From the NCBI GenBank assembly GCA_002784465.1, contig PFLE01000003.1, positions 1 through 40,460 of the forward strand: DNA of 40,460 nucleotides, read 5' to 3'. This document shows, piece after piece, positions 18,574-26,877 of the stretch. The stretch is from Candidatus Shapirobacteria bacterium CG_4_10_14_0_8_um_filter_39_15. GTDB lineage: Bacteria > Patescibacteriota > Microgenomatia > UM-FILTER-39-15. The notes below the pieces were generated by a model. That model was not told the DNA's origin. It saw nothing but the letters and a program-made list of their open reading frames with translations, and searched no databases. The position numbers were made by a program, and so were the translations under genes. How positions within the stretch are numbered: the stretch's first letter is position 1; every line of letters begins with the position of its first letter.

Positions 18574-19833
18574 ATGAAGCGATTTATCCAATTATTTAAT
18601 AGAACGATTAATAGTCGGAAAAAGAAAACCGTGATGTTGTTTTCTGTTTTGGTCATAATTTTAGTTGGTTGGAAAGTCTTTGGTTCTAAATCAGCAAAAA
18701 TTCAATACCAAACAAGCCAGGTCGAAAGAGGAACATTGATTAATACCGTTTCCGCATCCGGTAATATTTCTACCGTTGGCAATATTAGTATTTTGACTCA
18801 AGCGACCGGGACGATAAAAAATGTTTATGTTAAAAATGGCGACTCGGTTGTTCAAGGACAAAAAATTGCCGAAATTACTCTTGATCAAAACTCGTCACAA
18901 AAAAGCACCTCTGCTTATGCTTCTTATTTATCAGCCAAAAATTCTTTATCTTCGGTCCAAAGTTCTCTTTATTCTTTAGATTCGTCTATGTGGGCGGCCC
19001 AAAGAGTGTTTATGAACGATGCGGTTGCTCGGGGTTTGTTAAAAGACGATCCTACTTATATTCAGGAAAATGATAATTGGCAAGCAGCCCAAGCAAAATA
19101 CATCAGTCAGCAAAACGTTATCGCGCAAGCTCAAGCTTCCTTAAGTAATGCCTGGATTACTTATCAACAACTTTCGTCAAATATTACCGCCCCGGCGTCC
19201 GGAAAGATCAATAATTTGAATATTGCCCCCGGATTGGTGATTGCCAGTCAGACAACTTCTTCAACCACGAGTACCTCTTTGCAAAGTTTGGGAACAATTA
19301 CAACCGCGAATATTTTTCCTCAAGCCTCCGCTAATCTTTCGGAAGTTGACGTGACCAAAGTAAAACAAGGACAGAAAGTGATGATTACCTTGGATGCCTT
19401 ACCCGATTTGACTTTCACCGGAAAAGTCTTGGTGATTAATACTAATGGTCAAACAAGTTCAAACGTGACCACTTACCCGGTAACGATTGAGTTTGATTCC
19501 TCCAATGAAAAAATCTATCCGAATATGGGAGTAAATGCCGAAATCATTATCGATATCAAGACTGATGTTCTTTTAGTCCCGTCAGCGGTGATACAGACGA
19601 GCAGCGGCCAATCAACGGTTCAAATCCTTAAGAATGGTAAATTATCCCAAGTTTCAGTTGAAATTGGAAATTCGAACGATACCCAAACCGAGATAGTTTC
19701 CGGATTAAATGAAGGCGATACGGTTGTTACCAATATCATCACTTCGGCAACCACCACTTCAAGGACCGGAACTAGTATCTCTCCTTTCAGCAGTTTTGGT
19801 GGCGGGGGCGGACAAATGAGAATTAATCGTTAA
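18574..19833 (+). CDS. HlyD/MacA-type periplasmic adaptor
   Basis: N-terminal TM, VERGTLINTVSASGNISTVGNISILTQATGTIKNVYVKNGDSVVQGQKIAEI (lipoyl half-motif), coiled-coil, GLNEGDTVVTNII. Confidence 0.9.
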   Translation: MKRFIQLFNRTINSRKKKTVMLFSVLVIILVGWKVFGSKSAKIQYQTSQVERGTLINTVSASGNISTVGNISILTQATGTIKNVYVKNGDSVVQGQKIAEITLDQNSSQKSTSAYASYLSAKNSLSSVQSSLYSLDSSMWAAQRVFMNDAVARGLLKDDPTYIQENDNWQAAQAKYISQQNVIAQAQASLSNAWITYQQLSSNITAPASGKINNLNIAPGLVIASQTTSSTTSTSLQSLGTITTANIFPQASANLSEVDVTKVKQGQKVMITLDALPDLTFTGKVLVINTNGQTSSNVTTYPVTIEFDSSNEKIYPNMGVNAEIIIDIKTDVLLVPSAVIQTSSGQSTVQILKNGKLSQVSVEIGNSNDTQTEIVSGLNEGDTVVTNIITSATTTSRTGTSISPFSSFGGGGGQMRINR

Positions 19834-19835
19834 AA

Positions 19836-20558
19836 ATGAAGGAACATCCGATTATTCAGGCTAACCACTTATCTAAGATCTATAAAACTGATTTGGTCGA
19901 GACGGTTGCTTTGGCCGATGTTTCCTTTGAAATAAAAAAGGGAGAATTTGTGGCAATTATGGGACCGTCTGGTTCCGGTAAGTCAACCCTAATGCATCTT
20001 TTGGGAGCTTTAGACAAACCGACGAGTGGAATATATATTTTAGATGGAGAAAATGTGGAAAATCTGACAGATGACGAATTAGCGGACATTAGAAATCGGA
20101 AAATCGGATTTGTTTTCCAAGCATACAATCTTCTTCCGCGGACTTCGGCCTTGAAAAACGTGATGTTGCCGATGGCGTATGGCGGAATTCCAAAAGAAAA
20201 TCGGGAAGAAATCGCCAAGAAGTTTTTAAAAATGGTGGGTTTGGAAGACCGGATGTCTCACAATTCTAACCAATTATCAGGCGGACAACAGCAAAGAGTA
20301 GCGATTGCCAGATCCCTGGTTATGAATCCAGCTATTTTATTAGCCGATGAACCAACCGGTAATATTGCTTCTGCCCAAGCGGAAGAAATTATGGCGATTT
20401 TTCAAAGATTAAACGAAGAAGGGCATACGATTATTATGATTACTCACGAACCGGATATTGCGCAGCACGCAAAAAGAATTATTTTATTGAGAGATGGAAA
20501 GATTGTGGAGGATGGGAATGGATACAGGCAGAAAATAATTGGCAAGGGTGAGGGTTAA
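19836..20558 (+). CDS. MacB-type ABC transporter ATPase
   Basis: GPSGSGKSTLMHLLGALDKPTSG, LSGGQQQRVAIARSLVMNPAILLADEPTGNI, ITHEPDIAQHAKRII. Confidence 0.95.
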   Translation: MKEHPIIQANHLSKIYKTDLVETVALADVSFEIKKGEFVAIMGPSGSGKSTLMHLLGALDKPTSGIYILDGENVENLTDDELADIRNRKIGFVFQAYNLLPRTSALKNVMLPMAYGGIPKENREEIAKKFLKMVGLEDRMSHNSNQLSGGQQQRVAIARSLVMNPAILLADEPTGNIASAQAEEIMAIFQRLNEEGHTIIMITHEPDIAQHAKRIILLRDGKIVEDGNGYRQKIIGKGEG

Positions 20559-20660
20559 GGTAAAGCAGTTGGTTTAGTAAGGAGGTGATGGTTAGGAGGA
20601 AATCACTTAACCTCCCGACCTTACCCTAACTAACTGCTTAACCCTAACCTCTTTACCTAA
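20545..20660. repeat. GGTTAAG-type imperfect palindrome
   Basis: agggttaaggtaaagcagttggtttagtaagg ... ccttaccctaactaactgcttaaccct; the left arm encodes the tail and stop of the ATPase. Confidence 0.65.
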
Positions 20661-20672
20661 CCCAGCAACAAT

Positions 20673-21893
20673 ATGGATTACACCGAAATAATTAAAGAAT
20701 CATTAGGAACCCTGACAATCAATAAAATGAGAACGGGGTTGGCAATATTGGGAATTATTATCGGTATTGGCAGCGTTATTGCTTTAGTTTCTTTAGGTCA
20801 AGGTACCCAGCAATCAATTCAGAACCAAATTCAATCGCTGGGGGCAAATTTATTGACTGTCAGTCCGGGGGCAGAAAGATCCGGGGCGGTTCGAGGAGCT
20901 TTTGGCGGGGGGACAACTTTAACTTCGGAAGATGCTAATGCCCTTGCCAGTTCAGCGGAAATTACCACCATAAAAAACGTTTCCCCGGAATTTTCGCGTC
21001 GAACACAAGTAACTACCGGCGGGAAGAATACCAATACCCAAATTGTAGGCGTTACTCCGATTTATGCCGAAGTTCACAAAATTGCTGTTTCTTCTGGTAA
21101 TTTTATTAGCCAAAGAGATGTCGAGGGTATGACCAAGGTCGCGGTTTTAGGCCCGCAGGTAGTCACCGATTTATTTAGTGAAGCCAATCCCATCGGCCAA
21201 ACAATTAGAATTAATAACCAAACATTTAGAATTATTGGTATTACCGCTTCAAAGGGAGGCTCGGGTTTTATGAATCAGGATGATATCATTTTTGCGCCCT
21301 TAAGTACGGTTCAAAAACAGCTGTTTGGGGCTAGTTACTTATCCTCGATTGCTTTGGAAGCAAAAAGTTCGCAGATAATGACCCAAGCGCAAAATGAAGT
21401 GGGTTACTTCCTGCTAAATCGTCATAAATTAAGTGACCCGACTCTTGCCGATTTCTCGATTATGTCCCAGCAGGACATTATTAACACTGTTTCCAGCACC
21501 ACCGGCACTTTTACGGCTTTACTGGCAGGAATCGCGGCAATTTCTTTGTTGGTTGGCGGCATTGGGATTATGAATATTATGTTGGTGACGGTAACCGAAA
21601 GAACAAGAGAAATTGGTTTGAGAAAAGCCCTGGGAGCAAAAAAGAAAACAATTATTACTCAATTTCTAACCGAAGCAATTCTTTTGACTTTTACCGGTGG
21701 GGTGATTGGTATCTTTATAGGACTAATTATCTCTTTTTTGTTGACAAAAATTACCCAATTTCCAATGGCCCTATCTTTGAATTCAATTATTCTTGCTTTT
21801 GTTGTTTCAGTAGCCATCGGTGTTTTATTTGGTTGGTATCCGGCCAACAAAGCATCCAATATGGAACCGATTGAAGCTTTAAGATATGAATAG
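20673..21893 (+). CDS. MacB/FtsX-like ABC transporter permease
   Basis: KMRTGLAILGIIIGIGSVIALVSLGQGTQQSIQNQIQSLGANLL ... GGIGIMNIMLVTVTERTREIGLRKALGAKKKTIITQFLTEAILL ... GWYPANKASNMEPIEALRYE. Confidence 0.95.
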   Translation: MDYTEIIKESLGTLTINKMRTGLAILGIIIGIGSVIALVSLGQGTQQSIQNQIQSLGANLLTVSPGAERSGAVRGAFGGGTTLTSEDANALASSAEITTIKNVSPEFSRRTQVTTGGKNTNTQIVGVTPIYAEVHKIAVSSGNFISQRDVEGMTKVAVLGPQVVTDLFSEANPIGQTIRINNQTFRIIGITASKGGSGFMNQDDIIFAPLSTVQKQLFGASYLSSIALEAKSSQIMTQAQNEVGYFLLNRHKLSDPTLADFSIMSQQDIINTVSSTTGTFTALLAGIAAISLLVGGIGIMNIMLVTVTERTREIGLRKALGAKKKTIITQFLTEAILLTFTGGVIGIFIGLIISFLLTKITQFPMALSLNSIILAFVVSVAIGVLFGWYPANKASNMEPIEALRYE

Positions 21894-21969
21894 TTAAATT
21901 TTCTCACCTATTTTTCAGCTGGCGATGAGAAGATCAATAAGCTTTTTAACAAATATCTAAAGAATTAAA

Positions 21970-22090
21970 AAGTATATCAGTTGATCAGATAATCGGGTAA
22001 GGTAAAACAGAGATCGGCATATCGGTAATCCTTACTGATCTCTAATCTCTGATTTCTTATCCTGATATTCTGGTTTTACTGATTTACTAA
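21970..22090. repeat. Dispersed imperfect palindrome, copy E3 (both arms)
   Basis: agtatatcagttgatcagataatcgggtaaggtaaaacagagatcggcatatcggtaatcc / ttactgatctctaatctctgatttcttatcctgatattctggttttactgatttacta. Confidence 0.8.
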
Positions 22091-22097
22091 AAAAGAG

Positions 22098-22535
22098 GTG
22101 ATTAAAATAAAAAACACAATTATTATTACAATTTTGGTAGCGATTATTACTACTGCCGGCGGATTTTTTGCTGGAACAAAATATCAACAAAGTAAGCAAA
22201 CAACCAGACAATTTGGAAACATTGGAAATGGAAATTTGGGGGGAATGAGAAACGGAATCGGTGGTAACAGAGCGGGATTTACACCCGTTAACGGAGAGAT
22301 TATCAGCAGTGATGCCAATTCCATTACGGTCAAATTGCAGGACGGCAGCAGCAAAATCGTTTTATACTCTGATAAAATACCCATTAATAAGTCGTCTCAA
22401 GGGGCAGCGGCTGATTTGAAAATAGGAGAAAGGGTGGCAGTTTTTGGTCAAACCAATACTGATGGCAGCGTAACCGCTCAAAGTATCCAATTAAACCCGA
22501 TTGAAAGAAACATTCCTACTCCAACATCTCAATAA
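22098..22535 (+). CDS. Membrane-anchored DUF5666-like protein
   Basis: N-terminal TM, Gly/Asn-rich segment, GEIISSDANSITVKLQDGSSKIVLYSDKIPINKSSQGAAADLKIGERVAVFGQTNTDGSVTAQSIQL. Confidence 0.75.
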   Translation: MIKIKNTIIITILVAIITTAGGFFAGTKYQQSKQTTRQFGNIGNGNLGGMRNGIGGNRAGFTPVNGEIISSDANSITVKLQDGSSKIVLYSDKIPINKSSQGAAADLKIGERVAVFGQTNTDGSVTAQSIQLNPIERNIPTPTSQ

Positions 22536-22564
22536 AAACCATTACAATATTGGTAGCCAAAAGA

Positions 22565-22597
22565 AGGGCTTGCCCTAAGGAACGTAGTGACGAAGGG
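22565..22597. repeat. Short palindromic element in the cupin 5' UTR
   Basis: AGGGCTTGCCCT (22565-22576) followed by CCCTAAGGAACGTAGTGACGAAGGG (22573-22597), directly before GGAGGTGATATAAATG. Confidence 0.55.
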
Positions 22598-22608
22598 AGG
22601 TGATATAA

Positions 22609-22992
22609 ATGACAGGATATGTAGATAATATAGAACAAAAAACAGAAGCAAATACTTTCTTCCGGGAAGTGGTTTTTACTGGACAGCATACTCAATTGGT
22701 GGTGATGTGCTTACAAGTTGGTGAAGAAATCGGGATGGAAGTTCATCCGTCGGTTGATCAATTTTTCCGGATTGAAAGCGGGGAAGGAAAAGTAGTAATG
22801 AATGGCGAAGAAACGGTTTTCAGTTCCGGTTTTGGTATTGTGGTTCCGGCTGGCACAAATCACAATGTGATTAATACCGGTGCTGGTTTGTTAAAACTTT
22901 ATACTTTATACAGTCCGCCGAACCATCCGGAAGGAACAATTCATCAAACCAAGGCCGATGCCATGGCAGCGGAAGCGGCACATACAGAGTAA
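22609..22992 (+). CDS. Cupin-domain protein
   Basis: QLVVMCLQVGEEIGMEVHPSVDQFFRIESGEGKVVMNGEE...GFGIVVPAGTNHNVINTG. Confidence 0.92.
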   Translation: MTGYVDNIEQKTEANTFFREVVFTGQHTQLVVMCLQVGEEIGMEVHPSVDQFFRIESGEGKVVMNGEETVFSSGFGIVVPAGTNHNVINTGAGLLKLYTLYSPPNHPEGTIHQTKADAMAAEAAHTE

Positions 22993-23055
22993 GGAAGGTG
23001 GAAGATAGAAATTAGAAGGTAGAGAATGAAGATGGATGTTTGATATGAATCTACG

Positions 23056-23076
23056 TTCCCACTTGTCAAGTGGGAA
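23056..23076. repeat. REP-like perfect hairpin
   Basis: TTCCCACTTG-T-CAAGTGGGAA, 10-bp arms; layout similar to the RAYT termini. Confidence 0.6.
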
Positions 23077-23153
23077 GCTGAATGTCTTTATTTCTAGAAA
23101 CAGTAGAAGTTAATGGTGAATCAAAACCAAGATTTAGGTTTATTGGTTAATAC

Positions 23154-23191
23154 TTGATAAAAAATAAGAAATATTGTTAAATATTAACAAT
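23154..23191 (+). promoter_or_regulatory. Promoter/operator of the CopG-type antitoxin
   Basis: TTGATA (23154-23159), 17 bp, TTAAAT (23177-23182); inverted repeat ATTGTTAA-ATA-TTAACAAT (23173-23191) directly abuts ATG 23192. Confidence 0.65.
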
Positions 23192-23470
23192 ATGACCACC
23201 ATGACTATTTCCCTACCAGACCAAGTTGCCCAAAAAATAAATATTGAAGCCAGGAAAAAAGGTTTTGCTACAAGATCAGAATTTATCCGGAATCTTTTAC
23301 GTGATTATTTTTCAAAAGTTGAGGAATTTGAGTTGGAGGAATTTAAACCAATTCCCTTGGCGCAATTAAGACTAGAGTTAACCAAAACTGGTAAATATTC
23401 CCAGAAATTTATTGACAGCGTGATTGATGGTTTTAAGGAATCTTCCGTATATGGTCATAAAACCGCTTAA
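23192..23470 (+). CDS. CopG/RHH-type antitoxin
   Basis: MTTMTISLPDQVAQKINIEARKKGFATRSEFIRNLLRDYFSKVEEFE. Confidence 0.85.
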   Translation: MTTMTISLPDQVAQKINIEARKKGFATRSEFIRNLLRDYFSKVEEFELEEFKPIPLAQLRLELTKTGKYSQKFIDSVIDGFKESSVYGHKTA

Positions 23471-23696
23471 TAATCGACCCTGTCAATATCTTAAAGACCA
23501 TCACCTCGTAAATAAATTTCAAAAGCAAGCAATTATTTTCCAAAGTAATCCCAAACATCCATCATTACATACCGAGATTCTTGAACCGAAAATCCGTAAA
23601 ATTTATTCATTCCGAATTGACTGAAAATATAGAGTCATTTTTATTGTAAGAAATTCTGAAGCTGAAATTACGGACATTAATGATCATTATCGATAA
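23451..23696 (+). pseudogene. RelE/ParE-like toxin with an in-frame UGA
   Basis: MVIKPLNNRPCQYLKDHHLVNKFQKQAIIFQSNPKHPSLHTEILEPKIRKIYSFRID-[TGA 23622]-KYRVIFIVRNSEAEITDINDHYR*, all in the same frame. Confidence 0.75.
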
Positions 23697-23699
23697 CAA

Positions 23700-24302
23700 T
23701 TAGAACTTTGTTGACAACTGGATAAAATGGTTAGGCATTTCAAACCAGAATGAAGGTCCGGAACTTTGGACAATTAATAAAGTATCTGAAGCCCAACCAG
23801 TGACATTTTTTAAGGTTAAATCAGGATATTTTGCTTCAAAAAGAGGAGTGATGTCTAAAAATAATTCTCCGTTGGTAAAAGGTTTTGCTGAAGAATTAAA
23901 AACCAAGTAATGATTTTTTCCGTTTTCCGTTTGCTTGATGAATAAATATTTATTGTTTGGCGAAAAAGTATTAAAGGGGATTAAAAAAGATGTTTCAGTA
24001 GAGACGGTTTGATTAAAGATTGATTGTGATATGTTGTCAGACTTCGAAATAACAGTAAAAAGATAAGTTATCATTTTATCTTTATTCTCTGCTTGCCCTG
24101 CAAGGGTTTTTTTCATTGTCAATTCCACTTTTCCATCAGAAGAGGGTTGGGAGGTAGTTTGAAATTCCGGTTCCGATGCAGTAGCTTTAACAAAATCAGG
24201 AATTGTCGGAGAAGACGAGTTTTGATAAACAAGATATATTCCAATTATGCCAGTAAAAATAATTGTTAATAATATTGCTAGATTATGTTTGAGTGTATAC
24301 AT
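23700..24302 (-). CDS. Hypothetical membrane-anchored protein
   Basis: Single N-terminal TM (LAILLTIIFTGIIGIYLVY) and a 170-aa extracytoplasmic region; overlaps the ldt gene by 20 nt. Confidence 0.7.
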   Translation of the reverse strand: MYTLKHNLAILLTIIFTGIIGIYLVYQNSSSPTIPDFVKATASEPEFQTTSQPSSDGKVELTMKKTLAGQAENKDKMITYLFTVISKSDNISQSIFNQTVSTETSFLIPFNTFSPNNKYLFIKQTENGKNHYLVFNSSAKPFTNGELFLDITPLFEAKYPDLTLKNVTGWASDTLLIVQSSGPSFWFEMPNHFIQLSTKF

Positions 24303-25047
24303 AATTTAGATTATCAGTTGATCGGTTTATCAGGATAAGTAATCTGAGATCAGAAGCCGGTAATTTACTGATATACGGTTCTCCGTAAATTGTGACAGTC
24401 GTTCCCGGATTATCCTTGGTTGCGTGAGTTGTATTAGAGGTAGTAACCGGATCAGCCCAATTATATAAAGCCTCTGCATCAATAATCCGCATGTTGACGC
24501 AGCCATGGCTCATGGTATAGCCAAAATTGTTATGCCAATAAGCTCCGTGTAGACTAAAGCCTTTTGAAGCTGGAACCTCATTATTAGAGAAGAACATTAC
24601 ATAGGGAACATTGGGCAGATTATAATAATCCGCTCCTTGTCCGCCGGCCATCCTGGTCGCGCGCAGTTTGACCCAAATCGCAAATTCGCCGGTTGGAGTC
24701 TTGCCCCACCTGCCGGTAGAAACAAAAGTTTTCATTACTAGATTTTCTCCCTGATATGCCGATAAAGTTTGAGTAGTTAAATCAACATAAATATGTTTTG
24801 GTCCGGCTGGTATCTCGGCACCAAGAACCTTTGGTTTTACATTATCTTGGGCTAAATCAATTTTTGGCGGGATAATTTTCTGGCCTTCAAAAATACCATC
24901 CGTATCGTTATCTATTTGCACAGATAGGTTATTGATACAGGTGATGGAATTAGCGCAAATGTTATTTTCGGAAATCGATTTTGAAACCCAATAAATACTC
25001 CCCGAAAGGAGCAAAACCATTATTAATCGACTACCAAACTTTTTCAT
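24283..25047 (-). CDS. L,D-transpeptidase (YkuD)
   Basis: IYVDLTTQTLSAYQGENLVMKTFVSTGRWGKTPTGEFAIW ... FSLHGAYWHNNFGYTMSHGCVNMRIIDAEALYNW. The C-terminal ~25 aa are encoded by a dispersed-palindrome arm. Confidence 0.95.
   Translation of the reverse strand: MKKFGSRLIMVLLLSGSIYWVSKSISENNICANSITCINNLSVQIDNDTDGIFEGQKIIPPKIDLAQDNVKPKVLGAEIPAGPKHIYVDLTTQTLSAYQGENLVMKTFVSTGRWGKTPTGEFAIWVKLRATRMAGGQGADYYNLPNVPYVMFFSNNEVPASKGFSLHGAYWHNNFGYTMSHGCVNMRIIDAEALYNWADPVTTSNTTHATKDNPGTTVTIYGEPYISKLPASDLRLLILINRSTDNLNYVYTQT
24308..24377. repeat. Dispersed imperfect palindrome, copy E4 (mostly one arm)
   Basis: agattatcagttgatcggtttatcaggataagtaatctgagatcagaagccggtaatttactgatatacgg. Confidence 0.7.
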
Positions 25048-25100
25048 CCTTTTTAAGCGTAATATATATAAAACAAAATGTAAAGTCTGCTAGATGTTGA

Positions 25101-25763
25101 TTATCTTGTTCTATGCCATTTACTTAACTTTCTCTGTTGGTTTTTGAGTCTTTTTTCAGCACCTATTACTAAGTTTTTCTTATTCTCTGGAACTTCGTTA
25201 AAAAAAGTCTCGAACAAGATTAACCATTGATCAATTTTCAAACCTCTTGGTTTTACCTTGCGAATACCAATTTTTTCTATGATTGATATTTGTTTTTGAT
25301 TAAACACTTTTTTAAAGGCTTCGACCACGGTTGGTTTCCACTGATTATATCCATAGACCACAAAATCTCTGAAAAGTTGGCAATCTTGAATTTCTACTAA
25401 AGGTTCCATTCTTTTTTTAAACCTAACCAAAACGGCGTTTATTTTAGGAATAGGAATAAAATTACTTCTATCTATGTTAGCAACGATATTCATCTCGTAT
25501 GATGTTTTTAATAAAATAGACATTTGAGTGTCTTTAACAAGAGGATCTCCCACAAATCTTTCAGCGGCTTTATCCTGGAGAATTAAGTAAGCAGTTTCCG
25601 GTGGATTTTTACTGTTTAGGAGTTTTGTGATAATGTCAGCAGTTTTATTAATAAGGCTTTTTACAAACTCGGGACTTTTCAAAAAGTTTTGAGAGTAAGA
25701 GGGTTTTCGATTGTCATAAAGATTATTTTTCGTCTTTTCTATTAATTCTCTCGATACAAACAA
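25101..25763 (-). pseudogene. Erm/KsgA-type rRNA adenine methyltransferase lacking its SAM-binding region
   Basis: SYSQNFLKSPEFVKSLINK joins directly to TADIITKLLNSKNPPETAYLILQDKAAERFVGDP...QMSILLKTSYEMNIVANIDRSNFIPIPKINAVLVRFKKR...KLSKWHRTR. No EIGPGxG or NIPY-type motifs. Start codon uncertain. Confidence 0.75.
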
Positions 25764-26132
25764 TTGTTTTTCTATCGAAGAGGCAAGAGGGAAAATCCTT
25801 ATGATTGAGTGTTAATAATAAATTATCGGGATATTCTTTTAATCGCGAGGTGATTAAAATATCGGCCAAATCAACATCGGGTAACCTTTATGGGCGTAAA
25901 TATGGGCGATGTGTATGGAATTATCTATGACTTTTTCATAAATTTCAGCGTGGTCTGGCATCGAATAAAATTCGTTAAACATCAAAAAATCATTTTTTTC
26001 TTTATATAATGATGTTGTGAAAGCACCTCGAAGAAACTCTAGACGAACATTCGTATCTATAACTAAATACTTTTCGGCTAAATCCCTTATAATTGTGGAG
26101 TCATAAAACGCAGCCACTCTCTTTAAGTTCAA
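25723..26132 (-). pseudogene. PIN-domain protein (VapC-like), frameshifted
   Basis: YLVIDTNVRLEFLRGAF...HIAHIYAHKG, then one nt added at the CCC run (25879-25881, minus strand) gives YPDVDLADILITSRLKEYPDNLLLTLNHKDFPSCLFDRKTIVCIERINRKDEK*. Confidence 0.65.
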
Positions 26133-26277
26133 AAATTGTTTCTCTTCTTTTGTATTCCGATTTTTCTAAATACGCTTGAACTTTCCTCACAATTTCCAAT
26201 ACTTCTTTGTATGTTTTTTTGTTTTTTTCACCAGTTTCCCTTGCTTGTTTTATTGATGTTGACTTGATCGTTTTCAT
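26101..26277 (-). CDS. Small VapB-like partner of the PIN protein
   Basis: MKTIKSTSIKQARETGEKNKKTYKEVLEIVRKVQAYLEKSEYKRRETIFELKESGCVL* (58 aa), overlapping the 5' end of the PIN gene. Not in the supplied ORF track. Confidence 0.5.
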   Translation of the reverse strand: MKTIKSTSIKQARETGEKNKKTYKEVLEIVRKVQAYLEKSEYKRRETIFELKESGCVL

Positions 26278-26353
26278 ACTTTTAGTATTTTACAGAAAAG
26301 GAAATAAGTCAAGATGGATAAATTACATTTTCTGATATACTATTCTTATCCTA

Positions 26354-26877
26354 TGGAAAAAACTGCCCAGCTGGTTTTAACTTTACCAAAATCAATTAGA
26401 ATTCTTCTTTATTCTGCTTTGGCTTTTGGATCATTTGCAATACCTTTTACAATTAGTCAGCACCAACTCGTTACTGGAACTCTGGTAAACGCAGTTATAA
26501 TTGGATCAGTTTTGCTTTTTCCCAATCGGCTAATTCTACCGATTATTATTTTCCCCAGTTTGGGAGTTTTATCCCGTGGAATAATTTTTGGACCGCTTAC
26601 TCCATTTTTAACTTATTTTTTACCAATTATCTGGGCGGGGAATTTGGTTTTAGTATTTCTCTTCAAGAATATGCAACAGAAGTTTGGTTTTTGGAGTAGC
26701 TTAGGAATATCAGCAGTCGCAAAATATTTACTTCTTTATTCTTTTACAAATATTTTTTTCCACCTTCAACTAGTTCCTAAATTATTCGTTCAAACAATGG
26801 GAACGCTTCAGTTGATTACTGCTATTGCGGGCGGGACAATTGCTTATTTTGTTTTGAAAGGCTTTCGTGGAAAATAA
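26354..26877 (+). CDS. Multi-pass membrane protein
   Basis: Several hydrophobic helices; TATACT ends 11 nt before ATG 26354 (MEKTAQLVLTLPK). Coupled to the next gene. Confidence 0.65.

Noticed and set aside
23622-23624. UGA reassigned to Gly/Trp as in some CPR lineages
   Set aside because: A complete RF2 with SPF and GGQ motifs is encoded, and TGA terminates other genes (for example ftsX and LTD), so the standard bacterial code is more likely.
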